Shown here: positions 18,551-28,017 of the stretch, one piece after another
Layout: the number at the start of each line of letters is the position of its first letter
Position numbering within the stretch: the stretch's first letter is position 1
NCBI RefSeq assembly: GCF_028291745.1
Contig: NZ_JAQGNQ010000143.1
Location: 1-51,017 of the forward strand
From: Ramlibacter sp.
GTDB taxonomy: Bacteria; Pseudomonadota; Gammaproteobacteria; Burkholderiales; Burkholderiaceae_C
DNA: 51,017 nt
Direction of reading: 5' to 3'
Notes under the pieces: model-generated
The model's database searches: none
What the model was told of the DNA's origin: nothing
Seen by the model: the letters and a program-made list of their open reading frames with translations, nothing else
Program-made: the position numbers and the translations under genes

Positions 18551-19309
18551 TCAGTGCAGGAAGGCGTCGTAACCCGTCTTGAGGATCAGCGCGCTGACCA
18601 CGAAGATGAAGACGCCGCGCACGAAGGAGGCGCCATGCTTGAGCGCCAGGTGCGTGCCCAGCAGGCTGCCGATCACATTGGCGATCGCCAGCGTCAGCGC
18701 GTACTGCCACCAGACGTGACCCTTGAACGCGAACAGGATCAGGGCGGCCAGGTTGGTGGCCGTGTTCAGCAGCTTGGCCGCGGCCGACGCATGCAGGAAG
18801 TCGTAGCCCAGTACCCGCACGAACAGGAAGACGAAGAAGCTGCCGGTGCCCGGGCCGAAGAAGCCGTCGTAGAAGCCCAGCACCAGTCCGATGCCGCACG
18901 CCGTCAGTGTCCGTGCCTGGCCGAACAGGCGCGGCGCGTGATCGCGGCCGAGATCCTTGCGTGCCAGCGTATAGAGCAGCACGGCGAGCAGCACGATGGG
19001 CAGCAGCTTGCGCAGGATGTCGGGCGAAATCGCGGTGACTGCCCAGGCCCCGGCAAAGCCGCCGCAAAAGCCCGTGGCCGCGGCCGGCAGCAGGCTGGGC
19101 CAGTGCATCTCGACCCTGCGGCTGAACTGGCGCGCCGCAATGGCGGTGCCCCAGATGGAGGCGCTCTTGTTGGTGCCGAACAGCGTGGCGGGGTGGGTGG
19201 TGGGGAACACCGCGAACAGCGCAGGCACCAGGATGAGGCCGCCACCCCCCACGATCGCATCGACAAACCCGGCCAGCACGGACGCCAGGGAAACCAGCAA
19301 CAACTCCAT
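18551..19309 (-). CDS. TSUP-family anion permease (TauE/SafE, DUF81)
   Basis: A 252-residue protein with about eight membrane helices and the two-fold TSUP repeat: GFVDAIVGGGGLILVPAL in the first half and GFYDGFFGPGTGSFFVFLF in the second, both with the glycine-rich re-entrant pattern of the family. These permeases export or take up sulfite, sulfoacetate or related organic anions; the substrate here is unknown. Start at ATG 19309 gives the family length; the frame stays open far upstream but that part is not TSUP. No good SD is seen. Confidence 0.88.
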   Translation of the reverse strand: MELLLVSLASVLAGFVDAIVGGGGLILVPALFAVFPTTHPATLFGTNKSASIWGTAIAARQFSRRVEMHWPSLLPAAATGFCGGFAGAWAVTAISPDILRKLLPIVLLAVLLYTLARKDLGRDHAPRLFGQARTLTACGIGLVLGFYDGFFGPGTGSFFVFLFVRVLGYDFLHASAAAKLLNTATNLAALILFAFKGHVWWQYALTLAIANVIGSLLGTHLALKHGASFVRGVFIFVVSALILKTGYDAFLH

Positions 19310-19359
19310 TGGCGGGATTGTCGCATCCGGGCAAGAGGCGCCCGCCCGTCCCGCGCCCC

Positions 19360-19388
19360 AAAAAAAAGCGCCGCGAGTGCGGCGCTTT
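19360..19388 (-). terminator. rho-independent terminator, minus strand
   Basis: A perfect 10-bp stem, AAAGCGCCGC-GAGT-GCGGCGCTTT (19365-19388), followed on the minus strand by a run of eight T. It ends a minus-strand transcript, either the GMC gene with a 290-base trailer or a separate small RNA, before the TSUP gene starts. Confidence 0.85.
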
Positions 19389-19560
19389 CGAGAGGGGTCG
19401 CGCGGCCTGCTTTGCAGTGCCGCCTGTTCGAATTCTTCGGGGGTTTGTCTCCTCGGTCCCTCGTCCTGTCGCTCCGGGGAGCAACGCGAGTGCATGAACT
19501 CTAACCGCATGCACACGGTTGGGGCATCGGGACTTTCCCGGCTCGTTCGACTGCCCGAAG
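19389..19560 (-). ncRNA. candidate structured small RNA (gene-free stretch 19310-19678)
   Basis: This part of the 369-base gene-free stretch has several hairpins ahead of the terminator at 19360: GCGGC/CTGC...GCAG/GCCGC with a TTT loop (19402-19423), GTCGCTC-CGGG-GAGCAAC (19468-19485), AACCG...CGGTT (19503-19520), CGGG-ACTTT-CCCG (19528-19540), and a closing pair CTTCGGG (19435-19441) with CCCGAAG (19554-19560). Read on the minus strand they would form a compact folded RNA. The remaining bases 19561-19678 hold only a GCACCAC/GTGGTGC hairpin (19596-19619) close to the GMC stop. No known RNA family is recognised; GC-rich sequence gives chance hairpins. Confidence 0.35.
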
Positions 19561-19678
19561 CCGTGCATGGCGCGCCCCCATTGATACCTTCGACTGCACC
19601 ACGCGGTCCCGTGTGGTGCGGGGCCGACGGGCGCCTTCTGCGCTGAGATGCCGAAGCAAGCCAGGCGCCCAACCGAAA

Positions 19679-21310
19679 TCAGCAGCGCGCGTCCTGCGCG
19701 ATCCACTCGGCGGCCTTCTCCGCCATCATCAGCGTCGGCGAATTGGTGTTGCCGCTGGTGATGGTGGGCATCGCGCCGGCATCCACCACGCGCAGGCCGG
19801 CCACGCCGCGCACGCGCATGCGGCCATCGAGCACCGCGCGCGGATCGTCAGCGCGGCCCATCCGCGTCGTGCCCACCGGGTGGAAGATGGTGGTGGCGAT
19901 GTCGCCCGCCAGCCGTGCCAGGTCCTCGTCGCTCTGGTACTGCGGGCCCGGCCGCCACTCCTGCGGCTGATAGCGGGCCAGCGCCGGTTGCGCCGCGATC
20001 CGGCGCGTGACGCGCAGCGAGTCGGCGGCCACCCGCCGGTCTTCCGGCGTGCTGAGATAGTTGGTGGCGATCGCCGGCGCATCGGCGAACCTGTTGCTGC
20101 GGATGCGCACCCAGCCGCGGCTGGTGGGATTGAGATTGCAGACGCTCGCCGTGAACGCGTTGAAGCTGTGCAGCGGCTCGCCGAACGCATCGAGGCTCAG
20201 GGGCTGCACGTGGTATTCGAGATTGGGCTCGGGCTGGTCCGGCGAGCTGCGCGTGAAGGCGCCGAGCTGCGAAGGCGCCATGCTCATGGGGCCGCTGCGC
20301 TTGAGCGCGTATTCCATGCCGATCTTCAGCTTGCCCCACCAGCTGCTGGCCAGCGTGTTGAGCGTGGCGACGCCATCGACCTTGAACACCGCCCGGATCT
20401 GCAGGTGGTCCTGCAGGTTCTCGCCGACGCCAGGCAGGTCGTGCACCACCGGGATGTCATGCTGCTGCAGCAGCCCCGCCGGCCCGATGCCCGAGAGCTG
20501 CAGCAGGTGCGGCGAGCCGATGCTGCCCGCGCACAGCAGCACCTCGCGCGCCGCGTGCACCTGCACCATCTCCGAGCCGGTCCACACCTGCGCGCCGGTG
20601 CAACGCTGGACGCCATCCGGCCGCGTCTCGAAGTTCAGGCGCGCGACGTGGGCGCCGGTCCAGAGTTCGAAGTTGGCGCGCCCCGAGCACGCAGGCCGTA
20701 GGAAGGCCTTGGCCGTGTTCCAGCGCCAGCCGTTCTTCTGGTTCACCTGGAAGTAGCCGACGCCTTCGTTGCTGCCGCGGTTGAAATCTTCGCTGTGCGG
20801 GATGCCCGCCTCCTGCGCCGCCTGCGCAAACGCATCGAGCACGTCCCAGCGCAGGCGCTGCTTCTCCACGCGCCATTCGCCGCCCGTGCCGTGCAGGTCG
20901 TCGGCGCCCTTGTAGTAGTCCTCGTGCTTCTTGAACTGGGGCAGGCAGTTGTCCCAGGTCCAGGCGCCATCGCCGATGCCCTGCGCCCAGCCGTCGTAGT
21001 CGCGCGCCTGCCCGCGCATGTAGATCATGCCGTTGATGCTGGAACAGCCACCGAGCGTCTTGCCGCGGGGATAGCGCAGCTTGCGGCCGTTGAGCCCTTC
21101 GTCCGGCTCGGTGTAGTACAGCCAGTCGGTGCGTGCGTTGCCGATGCAATAGAGATAACCGACCGGAATGTGGATCCAGTGATAGTCGTCCTTGGTGCCC
21201 GCCTCGATCAGCAGCACCCGCTTGGCAGGATCCGCCGAAAGCCGATTGGCCAGCAGGCACCCCGCCGTGCCCGCACCGATGATGACGTAGTCGAAGTTGT
21301 TGTCGCTCAA
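19679..21310 (-). CDS. GMC-family FAD-dependent oxidoreductase (choline/alcohol dehydrogenase type)
   Basis: A 543-residue flavoprotein. The N-terminal Rossmann motif is YVIIGAGTAGCLLANRL with GAGTAG at 12-17; the second GMC signature is GKTLGGCSSINGMIYMRG near residue 85-100; the C-terminal domain has the active-site His in IFHPVGTTRMG and the closing ITSGNTNSPTLMMAEK. It resembles BetA-like choline dehydrogenases, but many such enzymes oxidise other alcohols. TTG 21310 is the start, with GAGGAG about 10 bases upstream. Its neighbour upstream is mmsA on the same strand, separated by a repeat, so a shared catabolic role is possible. Confidence 0.92.
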   Translation of the reverse strand: MSDNNFDYVIIGAGTAGCLLANRLSADPAKRVLLIEAGTKDDYHWIHIPVGYLYCIGNARTDWLYYTEPDEGLNGRKLRYPRGKTLGGCSSINGMIYMRGQARDYDGWAQGIGDGAWTWDNCLPQFKKHEDYYKGADDLHGTGGEWRVEKQRLRWDVLDAFAQAAQEAGIPHSEDFNRGSNEGVGYFQVNQKNGWRWNTAKAFLRPACSGRANFELWTGAHVARLNFETRPDGVQRCTGAQVWTGSEMVQVHAAREVLLCAGSIGSPHLLQLSGIGPAGLLQQHDIPVVHDLPGVGENLQDHLQIRAVFKVDGVATLNTLASSWWGKLKIGMEYALKRSGPMSMAPSQLGAFTRSSPDQPEPNLEYHVQPLSLDAFGEPLHSFNAFTASVCNLNPTSRGWVRIRSNRFADAPAIATNYLSTPEDRRVAADSLRVTRRIAAQPALARYQPQEWRPGPQYQSDEDLARLAGDIATTIFHPVGTTRMGRADDPRAVLDGRMRVRGVAGLRVVDAGAMPTITSGNTNSPTLMMAEKAAEWIAQDARC

Positions 21311-21359
21311 TCTCGGGTCTCCTCAGGCGCTCTGTGGCGGCTCGTCGAACTCCCAACGA

Positions 21360-21467
21360 CCGGACGCAGAAAACGCGGAAGTTACGCAGAAGGCGCAGAA
21401 AAGACAAAGAAATCTTCAATGTCTTCTTCCGCGTCTTCTGCGCTACTTCTGCGCCTTCTGCGTCCGG
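21360..21467. repeat. 108-bp long imperfect hairpin, TTCTGCGTCCGG family, copy 1
   Basis: Ends are CCGGACGCAGAA and TTCTGCGTCCGG; the arms pair imperfectly over about 50 bases and are built from repeated 'cgcagaa' / 'ttctgcg' words. It fills the space between GMC gene and mmsA. A related, longer copy lies at 32205-32380. Confidence 0.75.
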
Positions 21468-21477
21468 TTGCTGGAAT

Positions 21478-23019
<1,542 letters not shown>

Positions 23020-23058
23020 GGGGAGTTCCGCGTTGGGCCTTCTGCGTTGGGGTTCGTA

Positions 23059-23086
23059 GGTGGGCTGCGCGGTAGCGCAGCCCACC
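23059..23086. repeat. perfect 12-bp stem hairpin (GGTGGGCTGCGC / GCGCAGCCCACC)
   Basis: Stem of 12 bp with a GGTA loop, upstream of mmsA in the mmsA-lysR intergenic region. It resembles the outer arms of the palindrome at 24105-24181 (GTAGGCTGGG) and seems to be one of the dispersed intergenic repeats. Confidence 0.6.
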
Positions 23087-23145
23087 AAGCGGCCGTCCAG
23101 TCTAGGCCCGCTCGCGCCTTTTGCCTATCCGCCGCCGCCGATCAC

Positions 23146-23167
23146 ATTGTTTGCCAAAATGAACAAT
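23146..23167. promoter_or_regulatory. candidate LysR operator ATTGTT-N10-AACAAT
   Basis: A perfect 6-bp inverted repeat with a 10-base spacer ends 5 bases before the LysR ATG (23173) and includes a T-N11-A arrangement. It is AT-rich against the surrounding sequence. Position fits an autoregulatory site that could also act on the divergent mmsA gene. Confidence 0.5.
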
Positions 23168-23172
23168 CCGCC

Positions 23173-24108
23173 ATGACCAAAACCGCCCCCTCCCCCGAAT
23201 TCGCCGACCTGCACCTGCTGACCGTGCTGGGCGAGACGCGCAGCTACACGCAGGCGGCGCGGCGGCTGGGGATTTCCAAGGCTTCGGTCAGCACGCGCAT
23301 CGCCGATCTCGAACGCGCCGCCGGCGTGCCGCTGGTGCGCCGCACCACCCGCTCGGTCGCGCTCACGCAGGCCGGCCAACAACTGGCCGACGAAACGCGC
23401 GCATCCTTCGAACGCATCGCGCAGAGCTTTGCCGGCATCCGCGACCTGGCCGGGCATCCCCGCGGATTGCTGCCTGTCACCGCGCCGGTGGCGCTCGGGC
23501 GGCAGGTGGTGGCGCCGACGCTGCCGGCCTTCCTGCAGCAGTACCCCGAGATCCGACTGGAGCTGGACCTGAACGACCGGCTCGCGAACCTGCCGCAGGA
23601 GGGCTTCGACCTGGCGATCCGGCACACGCAGGCACCGCCGGAGACGCATGTCGCCTGGCAATTGTGCGGCTCGCGCTCCCTGCTGGTGGCGAGCGCGGAA
23701 TACCTCAGGCGTCACGGGCGGCCGACGCATCCCTCCGAGCTGAGTGAGCACGCCTGCCTGCTCTATCTGCGCGACACGGCGGGGCAGAGCTGGTCGTTCG
23801 AGCGGGGCAGCGGGCGCAAGGCGGAGCGGGCGGTGGTCGCGGTCGACGGGCCCTTGCGCGCGAACAACAGCGAGGTGCTGCGCGACGCCGTGCTGGGTGG
23901 CCTGGGCGTCGGGCTGCTGCCGGATTTCAGTGCGACGATGCATCTGGGGCCGAGGCAACTTGTGCCGGTGCTGCCCGAGTGGCGGCCGCTGGGCTTCTTC
24001 GGCGATTCGATCTACGCGATCCGCCCGTGGGCGCCGCAGGTGCCGCGGGCGGTGCAGTGCTTCGTGGATCACCTGAAGGCGGTGTTCGCGCAGGGCTTCC
24101 GCGTGTAG
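23173..24108 (+). CDS. LysR-family transcriptional regulator
   Basis: A 311-residue LysR regulator. Winged helix-turn-helix at the N-terminus, with SYTQAARRLGISKASVSTRIADLE at about residues 24-47, then the effector-binding domain beginning LLPVTAPVALGRQVVAPTLP, and DGPLRANNSEVLRDAVLGGLGVGLLPDF. This layout belongs to the AaeR/CrgA-like subgroup. Start at ATG 23173, adjacent to the palindromic site. It is divergent from mmsA, the likely target. The stop TAG lies in a palindromic repeat. Confidence 0.93.
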   Translation: MTKTAPSPEFADLHLLTVLGETRSYTQAARRLGISKASVSTRIADLERAAGVPLVRRTTRSVALTQAGQQLADETRASFERIAQSFAGIRDLAGHPRGLLPVTAPVALGRQVVAPTLPAFLQQYPEIRLELDLNDRLANLPQEGFDLAIRHTQAPPETHVAWQLCGSRSLLVASAEYLRRHGRPTHPSELSEHACLLYLRDTAGQSWSFERGSGRKAERAVVAVDGPLRANNSEVLRDAVLGGLGVGLLPDFSATMHLGPRQLVPVLPEWRPLGFFGDSIYAIRPWAPQVPRAVQCFVDHLKAVFAQGFRV

Positions 24109-24181
24109 GCTGGGTTCGCGCAGCGACCCCAGCGATGTGCGCCCGCAAACGCTGGGGTGCGCTGCGCGCAGCCCAGCCTAC
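24105..24181. repeat. palindromic repeat supplying stop codons to both convergent genes
   Basis: Outer arms GTAGGCTGGG (24105-24114) and CCCAGCCTAC (24172-24181) flank inner pairs such as CCCCAGCG / CGCTGGGG. The TAG in the left arm (24106-24108) ends the LysR gene and the TAG in the right arm (24180-24178, minus) ends the AtuA-family gene. It may also end transcription from both sides. Confidence 0.75.
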
Positions 24182-25950
24182 GAAAAGCCGGAAGGCACAC
24201 GCACCGGCATCGCCAACAACACCTGCGCCATCCCCTTGCCCAGGGCATCGTTGCGCAGCGACGCGAGCCCGCCGCCATCGAGCGCCTGCATGCACACGAA
24301 GTTCAAGGCATGGATGCCGGGCAGGTCGTAGCGCGTCACATCTCCAAGCACCAGGTGGCCGAGCCAGGACTTCACCGCGGCTGGCGTCAGTTGCGCGCGC
24401 AACCAGGGCAGCCACTCGGGGCTGCGGGCGATCACGCCGATGTTGGACTGGTCGCCCTTGTCGCCGCTGCGCGCCCAGGCCAGTCGCACGAGCGGCACCT
24501 CGATCCAGTCCGGCTGCGGTGGCACCGCGTCCACCGCCGCGATCGACTGTTGCGGCGGCACCGCGGCCTGGCCGGTGCGCACCGCCACTGCGCGCACTTC
24601 GGTCCCGAGGTGCACCTGCGGCTGCACATGCCCCTTGTCGATCAGGAAGGAAATGCCGCGCACCACCGGCGCCACGGCGGGCCGGCCGCTCGCTCCCGTC
24701 GTGCCCGGCGACCAGCTGGTGCCGGCCGGCGCGATCTCGCGCGCGAACAGCTCCAGCGCCTCCTTCTGGGGGTGCGTCACGCTCACCTGCAGCACGACCT
24801 CGCGCACCTCCTGGCCGCGCGCATGCGGGCCGTAGTTGGCGATCTCCGAGCCCAGCACCTCGATGTGCGTGCGCGTGTACGGCAGCCAGCGGCGGCGCGC
24901 CAGCAGCTCGCGGGTGCGCGCCAGGATCCCCTCGCCCGTGCGCTGCGCCTTGCGCGCCGCGTCGAGCCCGACGACGGTGAGCTGCCCGGTGCAGCGATGG
25001 CCATCGAACCAGGTGGCCGACACCTTGTACGCCGGCCCGGGCGGGATGCCGCGCGCGCCGCTGACCTGCACGCGGTGCTCCCCGAGTTGTACGAGGCGCA
25101 CCTGCGTGAAGTCGCAGGTCACGTCGGGCAGCAGGTAGCGGCGCGGATCGCCGATCTCGTAGAGCAGCTGCTCGGCGACCACCGCGGTGTTCACCAGTCC
25201 GCCCGTGCCGCGCGGCTTGGTCACAACGAAGCCGCCGTCCGACTGGCACTCCAGCACCGGATAGCCGATGTGCGCCCAATCGGGCACATCCTGCCAGTCG
25301 GTATGCAGGCCGCCGGTGGCCTGGCAGCCGCATTCGATCAGGTGCCCGGCCAGGCTGCCCTGGGCCAGGCGGTCCCAGTCGTCCTCGCGCCAGTCGAAGG
25401 CATGGAGCAGCGCGCCCAGCGTGACGGCGCTGTCGACGCAGCGGCCGGTGATCACCACCTGCGCGCCGGCGTCCAGGGCAGCGCGGATCGGCAGGGCGCC
25501 CAGATAAGCGTTCGCGCTGAGCAGCCGATCGGGCAGAGGCGCACCGCCATCCAGGTCGCCCACGCCCTGGGCGCGCATCTGCGGCAGGGCGGCAGTGACG
25601 TCGTCGCCGGTCACCACCGCGATCTTCAGCGTGACGCCCTGTTCGGTCGCCAGCGCGCGCAGCGCCTGGGCGCAAGCCTGCGGGTTCACGCCGCCCGCGT
25701 TGCTGATCACGCGGATGCCGCCGCCCACCACGTCGGCAAGGATCGCTTTCATGGTCACCTGCACGAAGTCGGTGGCGTAGCCCAGCGTCGGATCGCGCGA
25801 GCGCGCCGTGGCCAGCAACGCCAGGGTCAGTTCGGCGAGGTAGTCGAACACCAGGTAATCGAGCTGGCCGTGCGCCACCAGCTGCGGGGCGCCCACGCAG
25901 CTGTCGCCCCAGAAGCCCGAGGCGCCGCCGATGCGAATCGTCTTGTCCAT
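24178..25950 (-). CDS. acyclic terpene utilization AtuA-family protein (DUF1446)
   Basis: A 590-residue protein with the AtuA core (about residues 5-450) and a small C-terminal AtuA-like ferredoxin-fold domain (about 480-585). Marks: IRIGGASGFWGDS at the start, VISNAGGVNPQACAQAL, VVITGRCVDSAVTLG, GHLIECGCQATGG, and in the C-terminal domain ARSGDKGDQSNIGVIAR. In Pseudomonas the atu genes break down citronellol/geraniol-type terpenes; the biochemical role of AtuA itself is not settled, and many family members sit in other acyl-CoA pathways. A TATAAC about 24 bases before ATG 25950 may be the -10. Confidence 0.9.
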   Translation of the reverse strand: MDKTIRIGGASGFWGDSCVGAPQLVAHGQLDYLVFDYLAELTLALLATARSRDPTLGYATDFVQVTMKAILADVVGGGIRVISNAGGVNPQACAQALRALATEQGVTLKIAVVTGDDVTAALPQMRAQGVGDLDGGAPLPDRLLSANAYLGALPIRAALDAGAQVVITGRCVDSAVTLGALLHAFDWREDDWDRLAQGSLAGHLIECGCQATGGLHTDWQDVPDWAHIGYPVLECQSDGGFVVTKPRGTGGLVNTAVVAEQLLYEIGDPRRYLLPDVTCDFTQVRLVQLGEHRVQVSGARGIPPGPAYKVSATWFDGHRCTGQLTVVGLDAARKAQRTGEGILARTRELLARRRWLPYTRTHIEVLGSEIANYGPHARGQEVREVVLQVSVTHPQKEALELFAREIAPAGTSWSPGTTGASGRPAVAPVVRGISFLIDKGHVQPQVHLGTEVRAVAVRTGQAAVPPQQSIAAVDAVPPQPDWIEVPLVRLAWARSGDKGDQSNIGVIARSPEWLPWLRAQLTPAAVKSWLGHLVLGDVTRYDLPGIHALNFVCMQALDGGGLASLRNDALGKGMAQVLLAMPVRVPSGFS

Positions 25951-26052
25951 GCCGCGTCCCCTCGTTGCGCCTCGTTATAGCGCGGGCTGAGCGCGGCCCT
26001 TTCTCCTACACGGCCGCCGAAGGCTCTGCCATTACGATGGACGCCCCAGGAC

Positions 26053-27171
26053 ATGACCGACGCCACGCCCCGTATCGAAAAGGCGCCAGTGCCGCAAGGA
26101 CGCTCCGTCCGCCTGCTTGGCGAATGGACGGCCGGCCAGTTCGCCCGTCCCGGGGTGTTCCGCGAGCTGCTGCGCGGCCTGCCCCGGCCGACGGCGCAGC
26201 AGGGCTGGGACCTGCGCGAGGCCGCGCTGCTGGACCACGTCGGCGCGCAGATGCTGTGGGACCACTGGGGCCAGCGCTGGCCCGAGCAGGTGGAACTGCT
26301 GCCGCCGCAACGCGCCGTCCTGGAGCGGGTGGCGCAGTTCACCGCGCGACCGCCGCCCCATCCGCGGCCCGGCCTCTACGCGCTTTACCTCGGCTTTGGC
26401 GGCGAGCTGCTGCGGGCCCTGGGCCACATCCGTGCCTTCGTGCGGTTGATCGGCCAGCTCACGCTCGACCTGCGCGAGCTGCTGCGCGCACCGCACCAGG
26501 CGCCCTGGCGCGATTTCTCCGGCAACCTCTATCGCATCGGCGCCACCGCATTGCCGATCACGGCTCTGGTGGGCGGGCTGATCGGCGTCGTGCTGGCCTA
26601 TCTCACGGCGCAACAGCTCAAGCAGTTTGGCGCCGACGCGTACATCGTCGACATCCTGGGGATCGCCCTGGTGCGCGAGCTCGGGCCCATGCTGGCCGCC
26701 ATCCTGATCGCCGGCCGTTCGGGCTCCGCGATCACGGCGCAGATCGGCGTGATGCGGGTCACCGACGAACTCGACGCGATGCGGGTGATGGGCATCTCGC
26801 ACACCTACCGCCTGGTGATGCCGCGTGCCATGGCGCTGGCCATCGCCATGCCCCTGATCAGCGGCTGGACCACGCTGGCCGGCTTGCTGGGCGGCATGGT
26901 GGCGGCCGACCTGTCGCTGGGCATCAGCCCGCTCTTTTTCGCCAAGGGCCTGCCCGCCGCCGTGAGCCTGCCCAACCTGATCCTCGGCACCTCCAAGTCG
27001 GTGGTCTTCGGCATCCTCATCGCGCTGATCGGCTGCCATTTCGGCCTGCGGGTGCGGCCCAACACCCAGAGCCTGGGCGAGGGCACGACGGCCTCGGTGG
27101 TGACGGCGATCACGGTGGTGATCCTGGTGGACGCGCTGTTCGCCGTGCTCTTCAGCAGCGTGGGGCTCTGA
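26053..27171 (+). CDS. Mce/Mla-type ABC transporter permease (MlaE family) with N-terminal STAS domain
   Basis: A 372-residue permease. The first 105 residues form a STAS-like domain (SVRLLGEWTAGQF ... LDHVGAQMLWDHWG); the rest is the MlaE permease with five or six helices and the motif LGIALVRELGPMLAAILIAGRSGSAITAQIG. With the ATPase, MCE and lipoprotein genes that follow it makes a phospholipid/lipid transport system across the cell envelope. In this version the STAS protein, separate (MlaB) in E. coli, is fused to the permease. Its stop overlaps the next start (TGATG). Confidence 0.9.
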   Translation: MTDATPRIEKAPVPQGRSVRLLGEWTAGQFARPGVFRELLRGLPRPTAQQGWDLREAALLDHVGAQMLWDHWGQRWPEQVELLPPQRAVLERVAQFTARPPPHPRPGLYALYLGFGGELLRALGHIRAFVRLIGQLTLDLRELLRAPHQAPWRDFSGNLYRIGATALPITALVGGLIGVVLAYLTAQQLKQFGADAYIVDILGIALVRELGPMLAAILIAGRSGSAITAQIGVMRVTDELDAMRVMGISHTYRLVMPRAMALAIAMPLISGWTTLAGLLGGMVAADLSLGISPLFFAKGLPAAVSLPNLILGTSKSVVFGILIALIGCHFGLRVRPNTQSLGEGTTASVVTAITVVILVDALFAVLFSSVGL

Positions 27172-27992
27172 TGCCGGAACCCGCCATCGTCCGCGCCGAC
27201 TCCGAAGTGCCGCTGGTGGAGATCCGCAAACTGCGCTCGGAGTTCGAACTGCCGGACCAGCAGCGGATGGTGGTGCACAAGGACCTGGACCTCACGGTGA
27301 AGCGCGGGGAGGTGCTGTCGATCGTCGGCGGCTCGGGCTCGGGCAAGACGGTGCTGCTGCGGCAGATGCTCGGGCTGGAGCACCCGGCCGCCGGCGAAGT
27401 GCGCATCATGGGTCAGCCGCTGCAGACCATGTCGCGGCGCGGCGCGTCGAGCCGCATCGGCATGCTGTTCCAGCAAGGGGCGCTGTTCTCGGCCTTCACG
27501 GTGCTGGAAAACATCGCCTTCCCGCTGCTCGAACTCAAGACGCTGCCGCTGCCGCTGATCGAGGAAGCGGCGATGGTGAAGCTGCAGATGGTGGGGCTGA
27601 AGGCCAGCGACGCGGAGAAGATGCCGTCGGAGCTTTCCGGCGGCATGATCAAGCGCGCGGCGCTGGCGCGCGCGCTGGTGATGGACCCGCCGCTGCTGTT
27701 GCTCGACGAGCCCACCGCGGGGCTGGACCCCGACAGCTCGGACGGCTTCGTGCACCTGCTGCGCTCGCTGCACCGCGACCTGGCGCTGACGGTGATCATG
27801 GTGACGCACGACCTGGATACGCTGTTCGAGCTGTCCACGCGCATCGCCGTGCTGGCCGAGCAGCGCGTGATCGTCACCGACACGCCGCGCGAGGTGATCG
27901 CCTTCCGGCATCCCTTCATCGAGGAGTTCTTTTTGGGCGAGCGCGGGCAGCGGGCCATGGAGCTGCTGCGCGAGTACCCCTTCGCCATCTGA
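27171..27992 (+). CDS. Mce/Mla-type ABC transporter ATP-binding protein (MlaF family)
   Basis: A 273-residue ATPase with Walker A GGSGSGKT (53-60), Q-loop MLFQQGALFS, signature ELSGGMIKRAALARAL, Walker B LLLLDEPTAGLDP and the switch His in VMVTHDL-type IMVTHDLD. The Q-loop followed by GALFSAFTV is characteristic of MlaF/Ttg2A ATPases. It powers the lipid transporter of the flanking genes. ATG 27171 shares a base with the permease stop. Confidence 0.94.
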   Translation: MPEPAIVRADSEVPLVEIRKLRSEFELPDQQRMVVHKDLDLTVKRGEVLSIVGGSGSGKTVLLRQMLGLEHPAAGEVRIMGQPLQTMSRRGASSRIGMLFQQGALFSAFTVLENIAFPLLELKTLPLPLIEEAAMVKLQMVGLKASDAEKMPSELSGGMIKRAALARALVMDPPLLLLDEPTAGLDPDSSDGFVHLLRSLHRDLALTVIMVTHDLDTLFELSTRIAVLAEQRVIVTDTPREVIAFRHPFIEEFFLGERGQRAMELLREYPFAI

Positions 27993-28017
27993 GAGCCATG
28001 AAAGAGTAGAACGCACC

